DNA of 16,791 bases from Candidatus Rifleibacteriota bacterium (GCA_017526725.1 JAFXRA010000105.1:1-16791), one strand, 5' to 3'. Positions 7,800 through 16,126 are shown, counted from the first letter of the stretch. Numbers and translations are program-made. Notes: generated by a model not told the origin, from the sequence alone.

Positions 7800-8501
7800 A
7801 TGAATGATTATAATGTTTCCTTATATATAAAGAAAGCTCTTCTTGCTACAGCTTTAGCTTTTTCTGCTTTGTTATGTGTGGGCAAGTGTTTTGGTGCTAA
7901 CTGGGACAGAATTGCTATAGCCAGACTTAAATACAGCGGCGGCGGTGACTGGTATGTCAGTCCGACGACCATACCAAATCTGCTGAAGCATGCTGACAAA
8001 CGATTGAAGATACCTACTCAGCCTGAACATATCGGGGTTGCTGTTAACGACCCCGAACTTTTCAGATATCCTATGCTTTATGCCAGCGGTCACGGCCAGA
8101 TTCGTTTCAAAGACAGTGAAATGATGGCTATTCTGACTTATCTTGATAACGGCGGTTTTTTGTGGATAAATGACAGCTATGGTATGGAAAAGTATGTTCG
8201 CCGAGAAGTCAAAAGACTTTATCCCGATAGAGAATTTGTGCAGCTTCCAAAGGATCACCCCATTTTTCATATGGTTTACGACTTGAAAGATGGGTTGCCA
8301 AAGATTCACGAGCATGACGGAAAACCGCCGGCAGCTTACGCTATTTTTGACAAGGGCCGAATGAAAATTCTTTATCTGTTGGAATCTGACATTGGTGATG
8401 GTCTTGAAGATGAAGGCATTCACAAGTCTGATACTCCTGAAATCAGAGAATTGGCCGTGAAAATGGGGCTGAATATTCTGGTTTATGCATTGATGCAGTG
8501 A
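7800..8501 (+). CDS. Exported DUF4159 protein
   Basis: A 233-residue protein with a signal peptide (hydrophobic core about 13-27, likely cleavage after residue 33, CFGA|N). Family signatures of DUF4159 are clear: ARLKYSGGGDWY (41-52), FRYPMLYASGHGQIRF (88-103), NGGFLWINDSYG (117-128), HPIFHMVYDL (153-162) and a C-terminal YLLESDIGDGLED (192-204). DUF4159 belongs to the GATase1-like superfamily in its fold, but no family enzyme activity is established. In other genomes it is found with MoxR, DUF58 and BatA genes, as here. A GGAGG site (7784-7788) precedes the start, which is 1 nt after the upstream stop. The predicted place is the periplasm, next to the ectodomains of the two vWA proteins. Four Gly-rich turns and several invariant-looking Asp/His residues suggest ligand binding; this is inference. 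Confidence 0.9.
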   Translation: MNDYNVSLYIKKALLATALAFSALLCVGKCFGANWDRIAIARLKYSGGGDWYVSPTTIPNLLKHADKRLKIPTQPEHIGVAVNDPELFRYPMLYASGHGQIRFKDSEMMAILTYLDNGGFLWINDSYGMEKYVRREVKRLYPDREFVQLPKDHPIFHMVYDLKDGLPKIHEHDGKPPAAYAIFDKGRMKILYLLESDIGDGLEDEGIHKSDTPEIRELAVKMGLNILVYALMQ

Positions 8502-8508
8502 GAAATCT

Positions 8509-11500
8509 ATGAATAATGAAAATATTGAAAGCTCAATAAGAAATTACGACCAAACGAAAAAACAGCTTGAAGATAGATTTTCAAGTTATAAGTCTGGCCG
8601 CAGACTGCGCGTTTTTGTTAAGTCTGTATTGGCTGCTTTTATTTCTGCAGCAGCTTTATTGATTATATTTTTACTTGTGGAACGGACACCAATTCAGTCA
8701 GAAGCAATGCGGTATATTTTTTCTGCTGTATTATATATAGGCGTAATCTGCTGGATATATCGACTTTTCTCTAAGTGGTTTAATGCACCTTCTGACGTTT
8801 CGTTAGCTGTTGAAATAGAAAACAGCCCAGGTCATTTTAATTCCTCTCTTTCAAGCGCTGTTGAATTTATGGAAAAAACAGAAAACAGCAAGTCCGTTTC
8901 TTCTTTGATGAAGAAGCTGACTATTATTTCTGCAGGAAAGGAATTAACGCGAGAAGATGTTGAGCTTTCTTTAAAAGCTTTTTCACGTCGTAAAAGAGTA
9001 TTTGCTTCTCTGGCTTTCATACTGATAATTGTTGGCTGGTATTTTATTTCACCGGTTGAGGTCAGAACAGGTGCTTGCCGAATGATTTTCCCATTTGCAT
9101 CTATATCTCCCTGGTCTAATTTAGTTTTAGAAGTTGCTCCTAAAAATGCTGTTGCAGCAGTAGGTGAAAACATAGAAATATCTGCAGTTCCTTCAAGAAA
9201 GACTGAAGAAGCTATAATTCTTGAAATAATCGACCCTGAAACAAAAGAAGTAAATAAAGTTGAAATGTATGCTGACGCTGCGTCTACAGCTACAGAAACC
9301 AAGTATGTTTATAATCTGATGTCTTTGCAGAATTCTATTGATTACAGAGTTACATGTGAAAAAACTGTTTCGGAAAAGTATTCAATAGAAGTGATGCCGA
9401 GACCTCAGATTAAAAAAGTTGTTATGACGCTATTCCAGCCTTCGTATATTTCAACTAAGCCAATTAAGTTGCCAGAGAATACAAATGAAGCCGAAATACT
9501 TCTGAACAGCAAGATTCGTATTGATGTTGAAGCAGATATGCCTATAAAAAATGGTGAAATCTGCTTTGATAATACTGCTACTCAGAGCTGTAAAGTAATA
9601 GAAAACAAATTCAACTATGAATTTAATGTTGCAACTTCAACATCTTTTGTTGTTTACGCAGTTAACGAAATCGGGCTTACGAACGAAAAAGCCGTTGTTT
9701 ATAAGATAACTGCCAAACCTGATTTGCCGCCCAGCATTGAATTGCTTAAACCGGGCTGCGATGTGGAATTCCCAACGGCTAAAAGATTGGATATAAAAGC
9801 TGTTGCGAGAGATGATTTTGGTGTAAAAACAATGGTTTTATACTATAAGGCTGGTCACAGAGAAGATTGGAAGCCTTTGAACGTAAAGTCTGATTTTACG
9901 CCTGTTCCGGAATGTGAAATAGAATTCCCATGGATGCTGGATACTATTGCTGTTCAGCCAGGAACTAAAATTTCATATTATATGGAAACGGAAGATGCTT
10001 GTCAGCCAAAGGCAAATGTTGCTAGCACAAGTATATTCTTTGTGAATATGCCGTCTATGCAAGACGTTTATAGAGGTCAGGATGATCAGCAGGCTGATTT
10101 GAAAAAACAGCTTCAAGAGTATATCGAAGAGCAAAAAATACGCAGTGAGTCTCTTAGAAAGGCTTATGAACAGGTTAAACACGAAGAAAAGCTTGATTTT
10201 GAAACCAGTCAGGCTATAGAAGAAGCTATAAAATCTGGTGAAAAGAACCAGCAGGCTGCAGAAGAAATATTAAAATCTTTTGAAAATATGCAAAAGGCAA
10301 TGGAAAACAATCCATTTACTTCTCCAGAAGCTATAGAACGTATGCAGAAGGTTCAGGAACTGCTAGACCAGGTTTTAGATAAAGAAAGCAAGCAGATGCT
10401 CAAGAATCTTCAGGAATCTTTGAAAGATATAAAGTTAGACCCAAAAGAAATTCAAAAATACGAAGAAGCTTTCAAGCTTGAAGATTATATGAACAGCTTA
10501 GACCGCACAATTAATCTGCTGGAACAAGTTCAGGAACAGCAGAAATTTGAATCTCTGGCTAATTCTATAGAAGAACTCTATGAAAGACAGCAGAAGATTG
10601 CTTCTGAAACTGAAGAATTGCTGAAAAAACAAAAGCAGAACGAACTTACAGAAGAAGATGTCAGCAAAAAACTAGAAGAATTGAATAATCTGCTTGAAAA
10701 GCAAAAAGAAGGCAAGCTTACTCAAAATGAGGAAGAAAAGCTTAAAGAACTTCAAGAAAAGCAGTCTGATTTGGAAAAACTTCAGGAATTGCTGCAAAAG
10801 CAGAAGGAAGGTAATCAGCTTTCCAAAGAAGAAGAAAAGCAGATGCAGGAACTTCAGCAGGCTTTAAAGGAAGAAAAGAAAGACGGTCTTACAAAGGATG
10901 AAGAAAATAGATTAAAAGATTTGCAGGACCAGCAGCAAAAGATTAGCAAAGACTTGGAAGAACTTCAGAAAAAATCTGAAGAAATGACAAAAGAATCTAA
11001 AAAAGATGATTTGAATAATAATCCTTTAATGGAAGATGTTAAGAATATACTTGACCAGATGAAGAATAAAGACCATAAAAAGCTTAGTGAAGATATTCAA
11101 AAGGATATGCAGAATAAGAATCTTGATATGGCTAAACAGAATCAGGAAAAAATGCTTAATTTCCTGGAATCTTTGAGAAAAAATGCTAATCAGATGATGA
11201 ATATGATGGGCGGAGAACCCACTCAGCTTGATTTGTCTTATTATATTTCCAGAGCTATCAGGGTTTCTATGGACCAGGAAAAGCTTTTAAGAGAAATAAT
11301 TGATATGCCAGACCAGTTTATGCGCGGTAAGATGCCTCAGATAGAAGGTATTATAGATTATATTTCTGTTCAGCAGGTTCTTGTTAAACAACAAGGGCTT
11401 TCTTTGCAGGAAGATTTGAACCAGCTTATCAGAGGCAGTTTTTCTATAGACCCGGTGGTTGTTGAGGCTATAAACGGTACACAGCAGATGTTTTCTGATA

Positions 11501-12174
11501 TTGTTAAAAATCTTGAAGACAGAGCCTTAGATTCTGCAAGAAAAGACCAGTATGAAATAATAAGACGTTTCAATAAACTGGCGGCCGATTTGATGAGGGC
11601 TCAGGATAGCGCGGGAGGCAGCAGCAGTTCTTCGCAAATGTCGCCAATGCAGCAGTTTAAAAACCTGACAAGACGTCAATTAAGTCTTTATCAGCAGATG
11701 ATGAAGCAGCAGCTTATGCCGCAGGGTAGTCAGGCTTTAAAACAAATGGCTATGGAACAGAGACATATCAGAGAATCGTTAGAACAGCTTATGAGGGAAC
11801 ATCGACAGCAGATGAACAACTTAGGCAGAATGAACGATGTAATCGACGATATGAAAGATATAGAAACGAAGATTTTAGACCCCTCGCTTCGCGAAAAAGT
11901 TGCTGAAAAGCAGAAATCTATTTATGAACGTATGCTCAAGTCTCAAAAGGCTATAAAGAATCGTGACGAAGAAGATGAAGAACGCAAGGCTCATAAAGCC
12001 AGAGAAATATATCAGCAGGAGCCTGAAAAGCCTATTGGTGATATAGGTTCTGGAAGTATTGATGTAAGTAAGGATTTTACAGGAGATTTAAGGGAAGAAT
12101 ATCCTGAAAGCTATAAGAAACTTCTTAACGACTATTACAAATCTCTTAATATATATGGCGGTGAACAGAGATGA
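8509..12174 (+). CDS. Giant DUF4175 membrane protein with periplasmic coiled coil
   Basis: A 1221-residue protein. Predicted helices lie at about 37-57, 68-86 and 164-180, with basic residues (RRLR, SRRKR) placing the N-terminus and the 87-163 loop in the cytoplasm and everything after 181 in the periplasm. Residues about 200-510 are beta-rich, Ig-like; 'LKPGCDVEFPTAKRLDIKAV' and 'ARDDFGVKTMVLYYKAG' are typical of DUF4175. From about 520 to 900 the chain is an unbroken Glu/Lys/Gln/Leu-rich coiled coil, containing a fourfold internal repeat at 704-818. The C-terminal third (900-1221) is helical, Met/Gln-rich, and ends in the family-typical REEYPESYKKLLNDYYKSL. DUF4175 proteins accompany MoxR/DUF4159 operons, function unknown. 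Its stop overlaps the next start as ATGA. No good ribosome binding site is visible, so coupling to the upstream gene is likely. Confidence 0.88.
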   Translation: MNNENIESSIRNYDQTKKQLEDRFSSYKSGRRLRVFVKSVLAAFISAAALLIIFLLVERTPIQSEAMRYIFSAVLYIGVICWIYRLFSKWFNAPSDVSLAVEIENSPGHFNSSLSSAVEFMEKTENSKSVSSLMKKLTIISAGKELTREDVELSLKAFSRRKRVFASLAFILIIVGWYFISPVEVRTGACRMIFPFASISPWSNLVLEVAPKNAVAAVGENIEISAVPSRKTEEAIILEIIDPETKEVNKVEMYADAASTATETKYVYNLMSLQNSIDYRVTCEKTVSEKYSIEVMPRPQIKKVVMTLFQPSYISTKPIKLPENTNEAEILLNSKIRIDVEADMPIKNGEICFDNTATQSCKVIENKFNYEFNVATSTSFVVYAVNEIGLTNEKAVVYKITAKPDLPPSIELLKPGCDVEFPTAKRLDIKAVARDDFGVKTMVLYYKAGHREDWKPLNVKSDFTPVPECEIEFPWMLDTIAVQPGTKISYYMETEDACQPKANVASTSIFFVNMPSMQDVYRGQDDQQADLKKQLQEYIEEQKIRSESLRKAYEQVKHEEKLDFETSQAIEEAIKSGEKNQQAAEEILKSFENMQKAMENNPFTSPEAIERMQKVQELLDQVLDKESKQMLKNLQESLKDIKLDPKEIQKYEEAFKLEDYMNSLDRTINLLEQVQEQQKFESLANSIEELYERQQKIASETEELLKKQKQNELTEEDVSKKLEELNNLLEKQKEGKLTQNEEEKLKELQEKQSDLEKLQELLQKQKEGNQLSKEEEKQMQELQQALKEEKKDGLTKDEENRLKDLQDQQQKISKDLEELQKKSEEMTKESKKDDLNNNPLMEDVKNILDQMKNKDHKKLSEDIQKDMQNKNLDMAKQNQEKMLNFLESLRKNANQMMNMMGGEPTQLDLSYYISRAIRVSMDQEKLLREIIDMPDQFMRGKMPQIEGIIDYISVQQVLVKQQGLSLQEDLNQLIRGSFSIDPVVVEAINGTQQMFSDIVKNLEDRALDSARKDQYEIIRRFNKLAADLMRAQDSAGGSSSSSQMSPMQQFKNLTRRQLSLYQQMMKQQLMPQGSQALKQMAMEQRHIRESLEQLMREHRQQMNNLGRMNDVIDDMKDIETKILDPSLREKVAEKQKSIYERMLKSQKAIKNRDEEDEERKAHKAREIYQQEPEKPIGDIGSGSIDVSKDFTGDLREEYPESYKKLLNDYYKSLNIYGGEQR
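10618..10959 (+). repeat. Coding repeat: 24+33 residue module duplicated in the coiled coil
   Basis: Within the DUF4175 protein, four related segments start at residues 704 (LLKKQKQNELTEED), 728 (LLEKQKEGKLTQNE), 761 (LLQKQKEGNQLSKEE) and 785 (ALKEEKKDGLTKDEE). Spacings are 24, 33 and 24, so a 57-residue (171-nt) block made of a short and a long unit occurs twice, 10618-10788 and 10789-10959. The consensus is roughly LLxKQKxxxLTxxEEexLxELQ. The DNA copies have diverged, so the duplication is not recent. Confidence 0.75.
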
Positions 12175-14549
12175 GAAAAATAATTAGACGCTGTATAATG
12201 GCTTTATTAATAGGTTTGACAAGTCTTATGCCCTTGGATAGCTGTTTTGCAGCTAAAAAAACTTACTCTTCAGAGGCTTCTTCTCTATATAACGAAGCGG
12301 TTATGGCTTACAGAACAAGACATTTTAACCTGGCGAAACAATGTTTTTTTAAGCTTATTGAACAGTATCCTGATGATAGAATAACTGATATTGCACGTAG
12401 TAATCTTGCAGGTCTTCTAAAAGATTTAAAAGAGTATGATAAAGCTATTGAGGTCTATAAAGAGATAATAGAAAAAGCAGAAAATGAAGGTGAAAAACTT
12501 AGCGCCAAGTTACAGCTTGTAGAAGTTTTGTATACAGTTCACAGGTATAGAGAAGGCATTGAACTTCTAGAAGATTGGGCTAAGAAAGATTCTCAAAATG
12601 TAGATTTGGCAAGAAAACTAGCTCAGTTTTATTTACAGTCCGGAAACAAGGACGAAGCCTGGTTGCTGTTGGAACGTTTCATGGAGAAAGGTGAAAAGAA
12701 AGCTTTTGATGATTTGTTAGACCTGGCTATTAGAAGTGGTGAGGTTGACAAGCTGTTAAGCAGTTTAGACAGTCATAGAACCAGATTAAAAGCTTCTGTA
12801 TATTCCAGCTATTTAGCAGACTGCTATCTTGCATTAGGACGCAAAGATAAGGCAATTGAGGCTTTAAAAGACAATAAAGATTATGAAAAAGATGTCAGCG
12901 TATTGAAGAAACTTTCTGACATACAGATTTCCGCAAATCTTTTGGATGATGCCATAGTTACACTTGAAAAACTGGTTTACTTTTTACCTTCAGATTGGCA
13001 GACTTTAAGAAAACTAGGACATTGTTATTTTTCAAAGGGTAATAAGCAGAAGGCTTTGGATGTTTGGAAAACTCTTTTGAACAGACGTTATGGAAGGTCC
13101 AACGAACAGTATATTAATTATACCACAGTTTTAATAGATCATAATCTTTTGGAAGAAGCCTTAGAAGCTTTTGATGAAGCAAGAACCTTGTTATATCAGA
13201 ATAATTTGTTTGCGGAAGAAAAAGCGGCGGTTCTAGAAGCTTTGGGACGTGAAAAAGAAGCTATGGAAGAAAATCTCAATGTATTGTCTGACGGCATATA
13301 CAAACCTGAGATTTTTGAAAAACTTTATAAGGCTAAAATAGATGGTTTTTCCTTAGAAAATCGTTTGATTTCTCTAAATACTGAAAACTATAACCAGGCT
13401 ATTGTTCAAGCCTTGATTGAACTGTATTTTAGAAAAGCAAGAACTGCAGATATTGATAAAATGGTATCTCTAGTAGACAGTCACTCGGCTATCTTTTTTG
13501 ACGACCTTTTTTATGACCGTTTAAGACAGGAAGCTCTGCTTGTTCCTGAAGAATTTCATTTTTCTCTTATGAAAAAGATGATGGAAGCAAGAAAAGATTC
13601 CTCATTAGAATTGAAACTAGCTGCTTTAATGCTTAAAATGCCTGAATACAATGAAAAATGGCAGAAAGAAGCTTATGAATATGCTAAAAGAACGGCTGAA
13701 AATGAAACAATGGCTGATTCAGAATTAAAGTATGATTTGTATTATAAACTTGCTGAGTTTACTTTTGATTATATGAAATCTCCGAAAAATGCGGATGAAT
13801 ATCTGTCTATGCTGATAAATTCTAAAGTTATAGCTCCATCTAAGAAGAAAATTGTTGAAGCAAAACTAATGAGCGCTATGCTCAATACTTATATGTCGGA
13901 TTTTCCCAAGAGTGAAGAAATATTAAGCGAAGTAGGCTCTATACTTGATAAGAATAGCATTAGAGGCGGTTTAACCAGATTAGAACAAGAAGAATATTTA
14001 ATGCAGCAGAAAGTAGAGATGGCAAGACTAAAAGCCCATATGGGGCAGTATCAGGATGCTCTGGACAGTTTAAAAGATGTTATAGAAAATCACAAAGAAG
14101 GTGATTGGGTGAATGACGGTCTTGAATTGGCTTTGAATATTACACGTTATTCTGTTGGCGATTTCAGTGCTATTAATCATAAATTTAAAGCTGAGAGACT
14201 GGCTGCCTGCGGAGAAAAATCTCAGGCACTGGAAGAAATAGATGCTGCCATAAAAGCTTTGCCTGCTTCTTCAACTTATTTGATAGCAGATTTAGAAGCA
14301 GATAAAATCCTGCTTTCAGAGCATAAGAACATTGATGAACTTTCAAAAAGTATTGTGCGGTTTATTGTGAAGTATCCTGATAGTATGAGAAAGGCTGATC
14401 TTGCAGAATATAAAATAAAAATTATGCAGCGGTTGAATATTTCTCAGGATAAAATAGACGAAGAAATGAGTAGTTTTATATCTAATTATCCGTCAGATTT
14501 AAGAAGCGGGAAATATAAGCACAGTCTTGAAAATGGAGGTAAAAAATGA
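12171..14549 (+). CDS. Exported TPR-repeat protein
   Basis: A 792-residue all-helical protein. The N-terminus (MRKIIRR, hydrophobic 8-20, likely cleavage near SCFA|A at 27) is a signal peptide, so it should be periplasmic; the Cys at 25 is in a poor lipobox context (L-D-S-C). TPR-like units are clear at residues 36-69 (SLYNEAVMAYRTRHFNLAKQ, then LIEQYPDD) and 76-108 (RSNLAGLLKDLKEYDKAIEVY), and further degenerate units continue to about 380 and again at 640-770 (ALDSLKDVIENHKEGD; ALEEIDAAIKALPASS). The middle, about 380-620, is helical with weaker repeat match. TPR proteins serve as scaffolds for protein contacts; this one takes the place that TPR-containing BatC/BatE proteins hold in Bat clusters. 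It overlaps both neighbours by 4 nt (ATGA), which implies coupled translation. Confidence 0.88.
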   Translation: MRKIIRRCIMALLIGLTSLMPLDSCFAAKKTYSSEASSLYNEAVMAYRTRHFNLAKQCFFKLIEQYPDDRITDIARSNLAGLLKDLKEYDKAIEVYKEIIEKAENEGEKLSAKLQLVEVLYTVHRYREGIELLEDWAKKDSQNVDLARKLAQFYLQSGNKDEAWLLLERFMEKGEKKAFDDLLDLAIRSGEVDKLLSSLDSHRTRLKASVYSSYLADCYLALGRKDKAIEALKDNKDYEKDVSVLKKLSDIQISANLLDDAIVTLEKLVYFLPSDWQTLRKLGHCYFSKGNKQKALDVWKTLLNRRYGRSNEQYINYTTVLIDHNLLEEALEAFDEARTLLYQNNLFAEEKAAVLEALGREKEAMEENLNVLSDGIYKPEIFEKLYKAKIDGFSLENRLISLNTENYNQAIVQALIELYFRKARTADIDKMVSLVDSHSAIFFDDLFYDRLRQEALLVPEEFHFSLMKKMMEARKDSSLELKLAALMLKMPEYNEKWQKEAYEYAKRTAENETMADSELKYDLYYKLAEFTFDYMKSPKNADEYLSMLINSKVIAPSKKKIVEAKLMSAMLNTYMSDFPKSEEILSEVGSILDKNSIRGGLTRLEQEEYLMQQKVEMARLKAHMGQYQDALDSLKDVIENHKEGDWVNDGLELALNITRYSVGDFSAINHKFKAERLAACGEKSQALEEIDAAIKALPASSTYLIADLEADKILLSEHKNIDELSKSIVRFIVKYPDSMRKADLAEYKIKIMQRLNISQDKIDEEMSSFISNYPSDLRSGKYKHSLENGGKK
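14535..14539 (+). promoter_or_regulatory. Strong internal ribosome binding site of the last operon gene
   Basis: GGAGG lies 6 nt before the ATG at 14546, within the end of the TPR gene. Most internal genes of the operon lack such a site, so the last gene may be translated independently and more strongly. Confidence 0.7.
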
Positions 14550-15805
14550 GGTTCGGTAAAATGTTATATACCCTTTTATTGCTGTCCTTATTTTTATCAG
14601 AACCATTATTTGCAGGTAAACTGCTGATTCCAATGGATGACGTTCAATCAGACCATCTTCGCAGTTATGGAGTAACTTATTGGGTGTTAGATAAAACAGG
14701 AACTGATGCAGAGTGGCTTTTAAATTACCGTGGCGGTTCTTTCCTTGTTGAAGATTTAAAAGAAATAAGAGATAGAGCAAAAACTGCTGGTGTTACCGTT
14801 AAACCTTTGTCTGATGCTGAAGTAAATGCTATATATAATGAAATTGAAGAAGAAAACATGGAAAAGGTTCTTTTGGAGAAGGCTCCCAAAATAGGGGTTT
14901 ATTCACCGGATTATGAAGAACCTTGGGATGATGCTGTTATTCTTGTTCTTACTTATGCCCAGATACCTTTTGACAAGTTTTACGATAAGGAAGTCTTAAA
15001 CGGCAGTATATCTAAATACGATTGGATACATCTGCATCATGAAGATTTTACCGGACAATTTGGTAAATTTTATGCTTCATTCAGAACAAGTGCCTGGTAT
15101 AGAAATCAGATTACAAGAGCTCAGTTAGAAGCGCAGAAATTTGGTTTCAGCAAAGTGCCTCAAATGAAACTGGCTGTTGCTAGAAAACTAAAGCAGTTTG
15201 TTATAGATGGCGGTTTTTTGTTTGCCATGTGTTCTGCTGCTGATAGCTTAGATGTTGCATTGGCAGCAAACGGTGTCGATATTGTTGCAAAAGAAATAGA
15301 CGGTGATGACCCAGATCCATTGTGTCAAAGTAAGCTTGATTACAGCCAATGTTTGGCTTTTACTGGTTTTAAGCTTATTATTGACCCTTATATTTATGAA
15401 TTCTCTGATATAGACGTTTCTAACAATTATGCTGGCGACCCGGGAACCTATCGTCTTTTTGAATTCGCGGCAAAGGTCGACCCAATACCAACAATGCTTA
15501 CTCAGAACCATAGAGCAGTTCATGACGGTTTCTTCGGTCAGACAACAGCTTTCAGAAAGAGCCTGTTAAAGCCTACTGTTACTATAATGGGTGAAAATAA
15601 TGACGGGGTTTCTGTAAAATACATCAGAGGCGATTTGGGAAAAGGCTTTTTCTCTTTTTATGGCGGCCATGACCCTGCTGATGCTAGCCACATAGTCGGT
15701 GAAGGCCCCACAAGATTGGAACTGCATAAAAACAGTCCTGGTTATAGATTGATTCTTAATAATATTCTCTTTCCCGCTGCCAAGCGTAAAGAAAGAAAAA
15801 CTTGA
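14546..15805 (+). CDS. Exported protein of the family mislabelled 'asparagine synthetase B'
   Basis: A 419-residue protein with a signal peptide (hydrophobic 7-18, likely cleavage at LFA|GK, residue 23). The mature start KLLIPMDDVQSDHLRSYG and the block DAEWLLNYRGGSF (54-66) are typical of a Bacteroidetes/PVC family that databases often call asparagine synthetase B. It has neither an N-terminal Cys2 glutaminase nucleophile (the mature N-terminus is not Cys) nor the SGGxDS-type ATP site, and it is exported, so that name is almost surely wrong. Other marks: HLHHEDFTGQ (162-171), GGFLFAMCSAADSLD (222-236), in which Cys229 occupies a GATase1-like elbow, and FYGGHDPAD (371-379). The layout suggests a degenerate GATase1/ThuA-like fold. 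Last gene of the operon, overlapping the TPR gene by 4 nt. Function unknown; likely a periplasmic partner of the vWA/DUF4159 proteins. Confidence 0.85.
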   Translation: MRFGKMLYTLLLLSLFLSEPLFAGKLLIPMDDVQSDHLRSYGVTYWVLDKTGTDAEWLLNYRGGSFLVEDLKEIRDRAKTAGVTVKPLSDAEVNAIYNEIEEENMEKVLLEKAPKIGVYSPDYEEPWDDAVILVLTYAQIPFDKFYDKEVLNGSISKYDWIHLHHEDFTGQFGKFYASFRTSAWYRNQITRAQLEAQKFGFSKVPQMKLAVARKLKQFVIDGGFLFAMCSAADSLDVALAANGVDIVAKEIDGDDPDPLCQSKLDYSQCLAFTGFKLIIDPYIYEFSDIDVSNNYAGDPGTYRLFEFAAKVDPIPTMLTQNHRAVHDGFFGQTTAFRKSLLKPTVTIMGENNDGVSVKYIRGDLGKGFFSFYGGHDPADASHIVGEGPTRLELHKNSPGYRLILNNILFPAAKRKERKT

Positions 15806-15815
15806 TTTTAATCAA
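15802..15815 (+). terminator. Weak hairpin at the end of the operon
   Basis: TTGATT-TT-AATCAA forms a 6-bp AT-rich stem starting at the stop codon of the last gene. There is no U-run directly after it, so it is a poor intrinsic terminator. The large inverted repeat at 15870-15945 is a stronger 3' structure. Confidence 0.2.
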
Positions 15816-15869
15816 AGATATTGTCCGAAAACTCGAAATTTGATGAAAAATCAATATTTATTCGTTTGC

Positions 15870-15945
15870 AGCTACAGCTTGTCATAAACGCAAAGCTTTC
15901 AGGGCTAAAGCCCATACGCTTTACTTTTTATGACAAGCTGTAGCT
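15870..15945. repeat. Large inverted repeat (19-bp stem) downstream of the operon
   Basis: AGCTACAGCTTGTCATAAA (15870-15888) pairs perfectly with its reverse complement at 15927-15945. The 38-nt loop holds the palindrome AAAGCTTT and a perfect inner hairpin GGGCT-AA-AGCCC (15902-15913). The RNA or cruciform would be a strong branched stem-loop. It may stabilise the 3' end of the operon mRNA or be a REP/MITE-like element; a T-run occurs only about 20 nt later (15965-15971). Confidence 0.75.
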
Positions 15946-16126
15946 TAAATTCTCTCTTCTGTTGCTTTTTTGCTCTGCACCTTGTCATAAACGCAAAGCT
16001 TTCAGGGCTAAAGCCCATACGCTTTACTTTTTATGACAAGCTGTAGCTTAAATTCTCTCTTCTGCTGCTTTTTTGCTCTGCACCTTGTCATAAACGCAAA
16101 GCTTTCAGGGCTAAAGCCCATACGCT
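15878..16126. repeat. 103-bp tandem repeat, two full copies and a 43-bp partial copy
   Basis: Copies begin with CTTGTCATAAACGC at 15878, 15981 and 16084, exactly 103 bp apart. The two full copies differ at one base I can see (15962 T versus 16065 C). Copy 3 matches for 43 bp and then stops at CATACGCT. Each copy holds the GGGCTAAAGCCC hairpin (15902-15913, 16005-16016, 16108-16119). The outer stem is 19 bp in copy 1 and 11 bp perfect in copy 2 (15981-15991 with 16030-16040). The near identity indicates a recent duplication or gene conversion. Confidence 0.92.

Noticed and set aside
7872..8423. Minus-strand 183-residue frame
   Set aside because: It is the antisense shadow of the well-supported DUF4159 gene and shows no domain or ribosome binding site of its own.
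12171..12260. Lipoprotein signal on the TPR protein (Cys25)
   Set aside because: The residues before Cys (L-D-S) do not fit a lipobox well because of Asp at -2; ordinary cleavage near residue 27 fits better.
14546..15805. True asparagine synthetase
   Set aside because: Signal peptide present, no N-terminal Cys nucleophile after cleavage and no SGGxDS ATP-binding motif.
15878..16126. CRISPR array
   Set aside because: The 103-bp units abut directly with no variable spacers and no cas gene is nearby.
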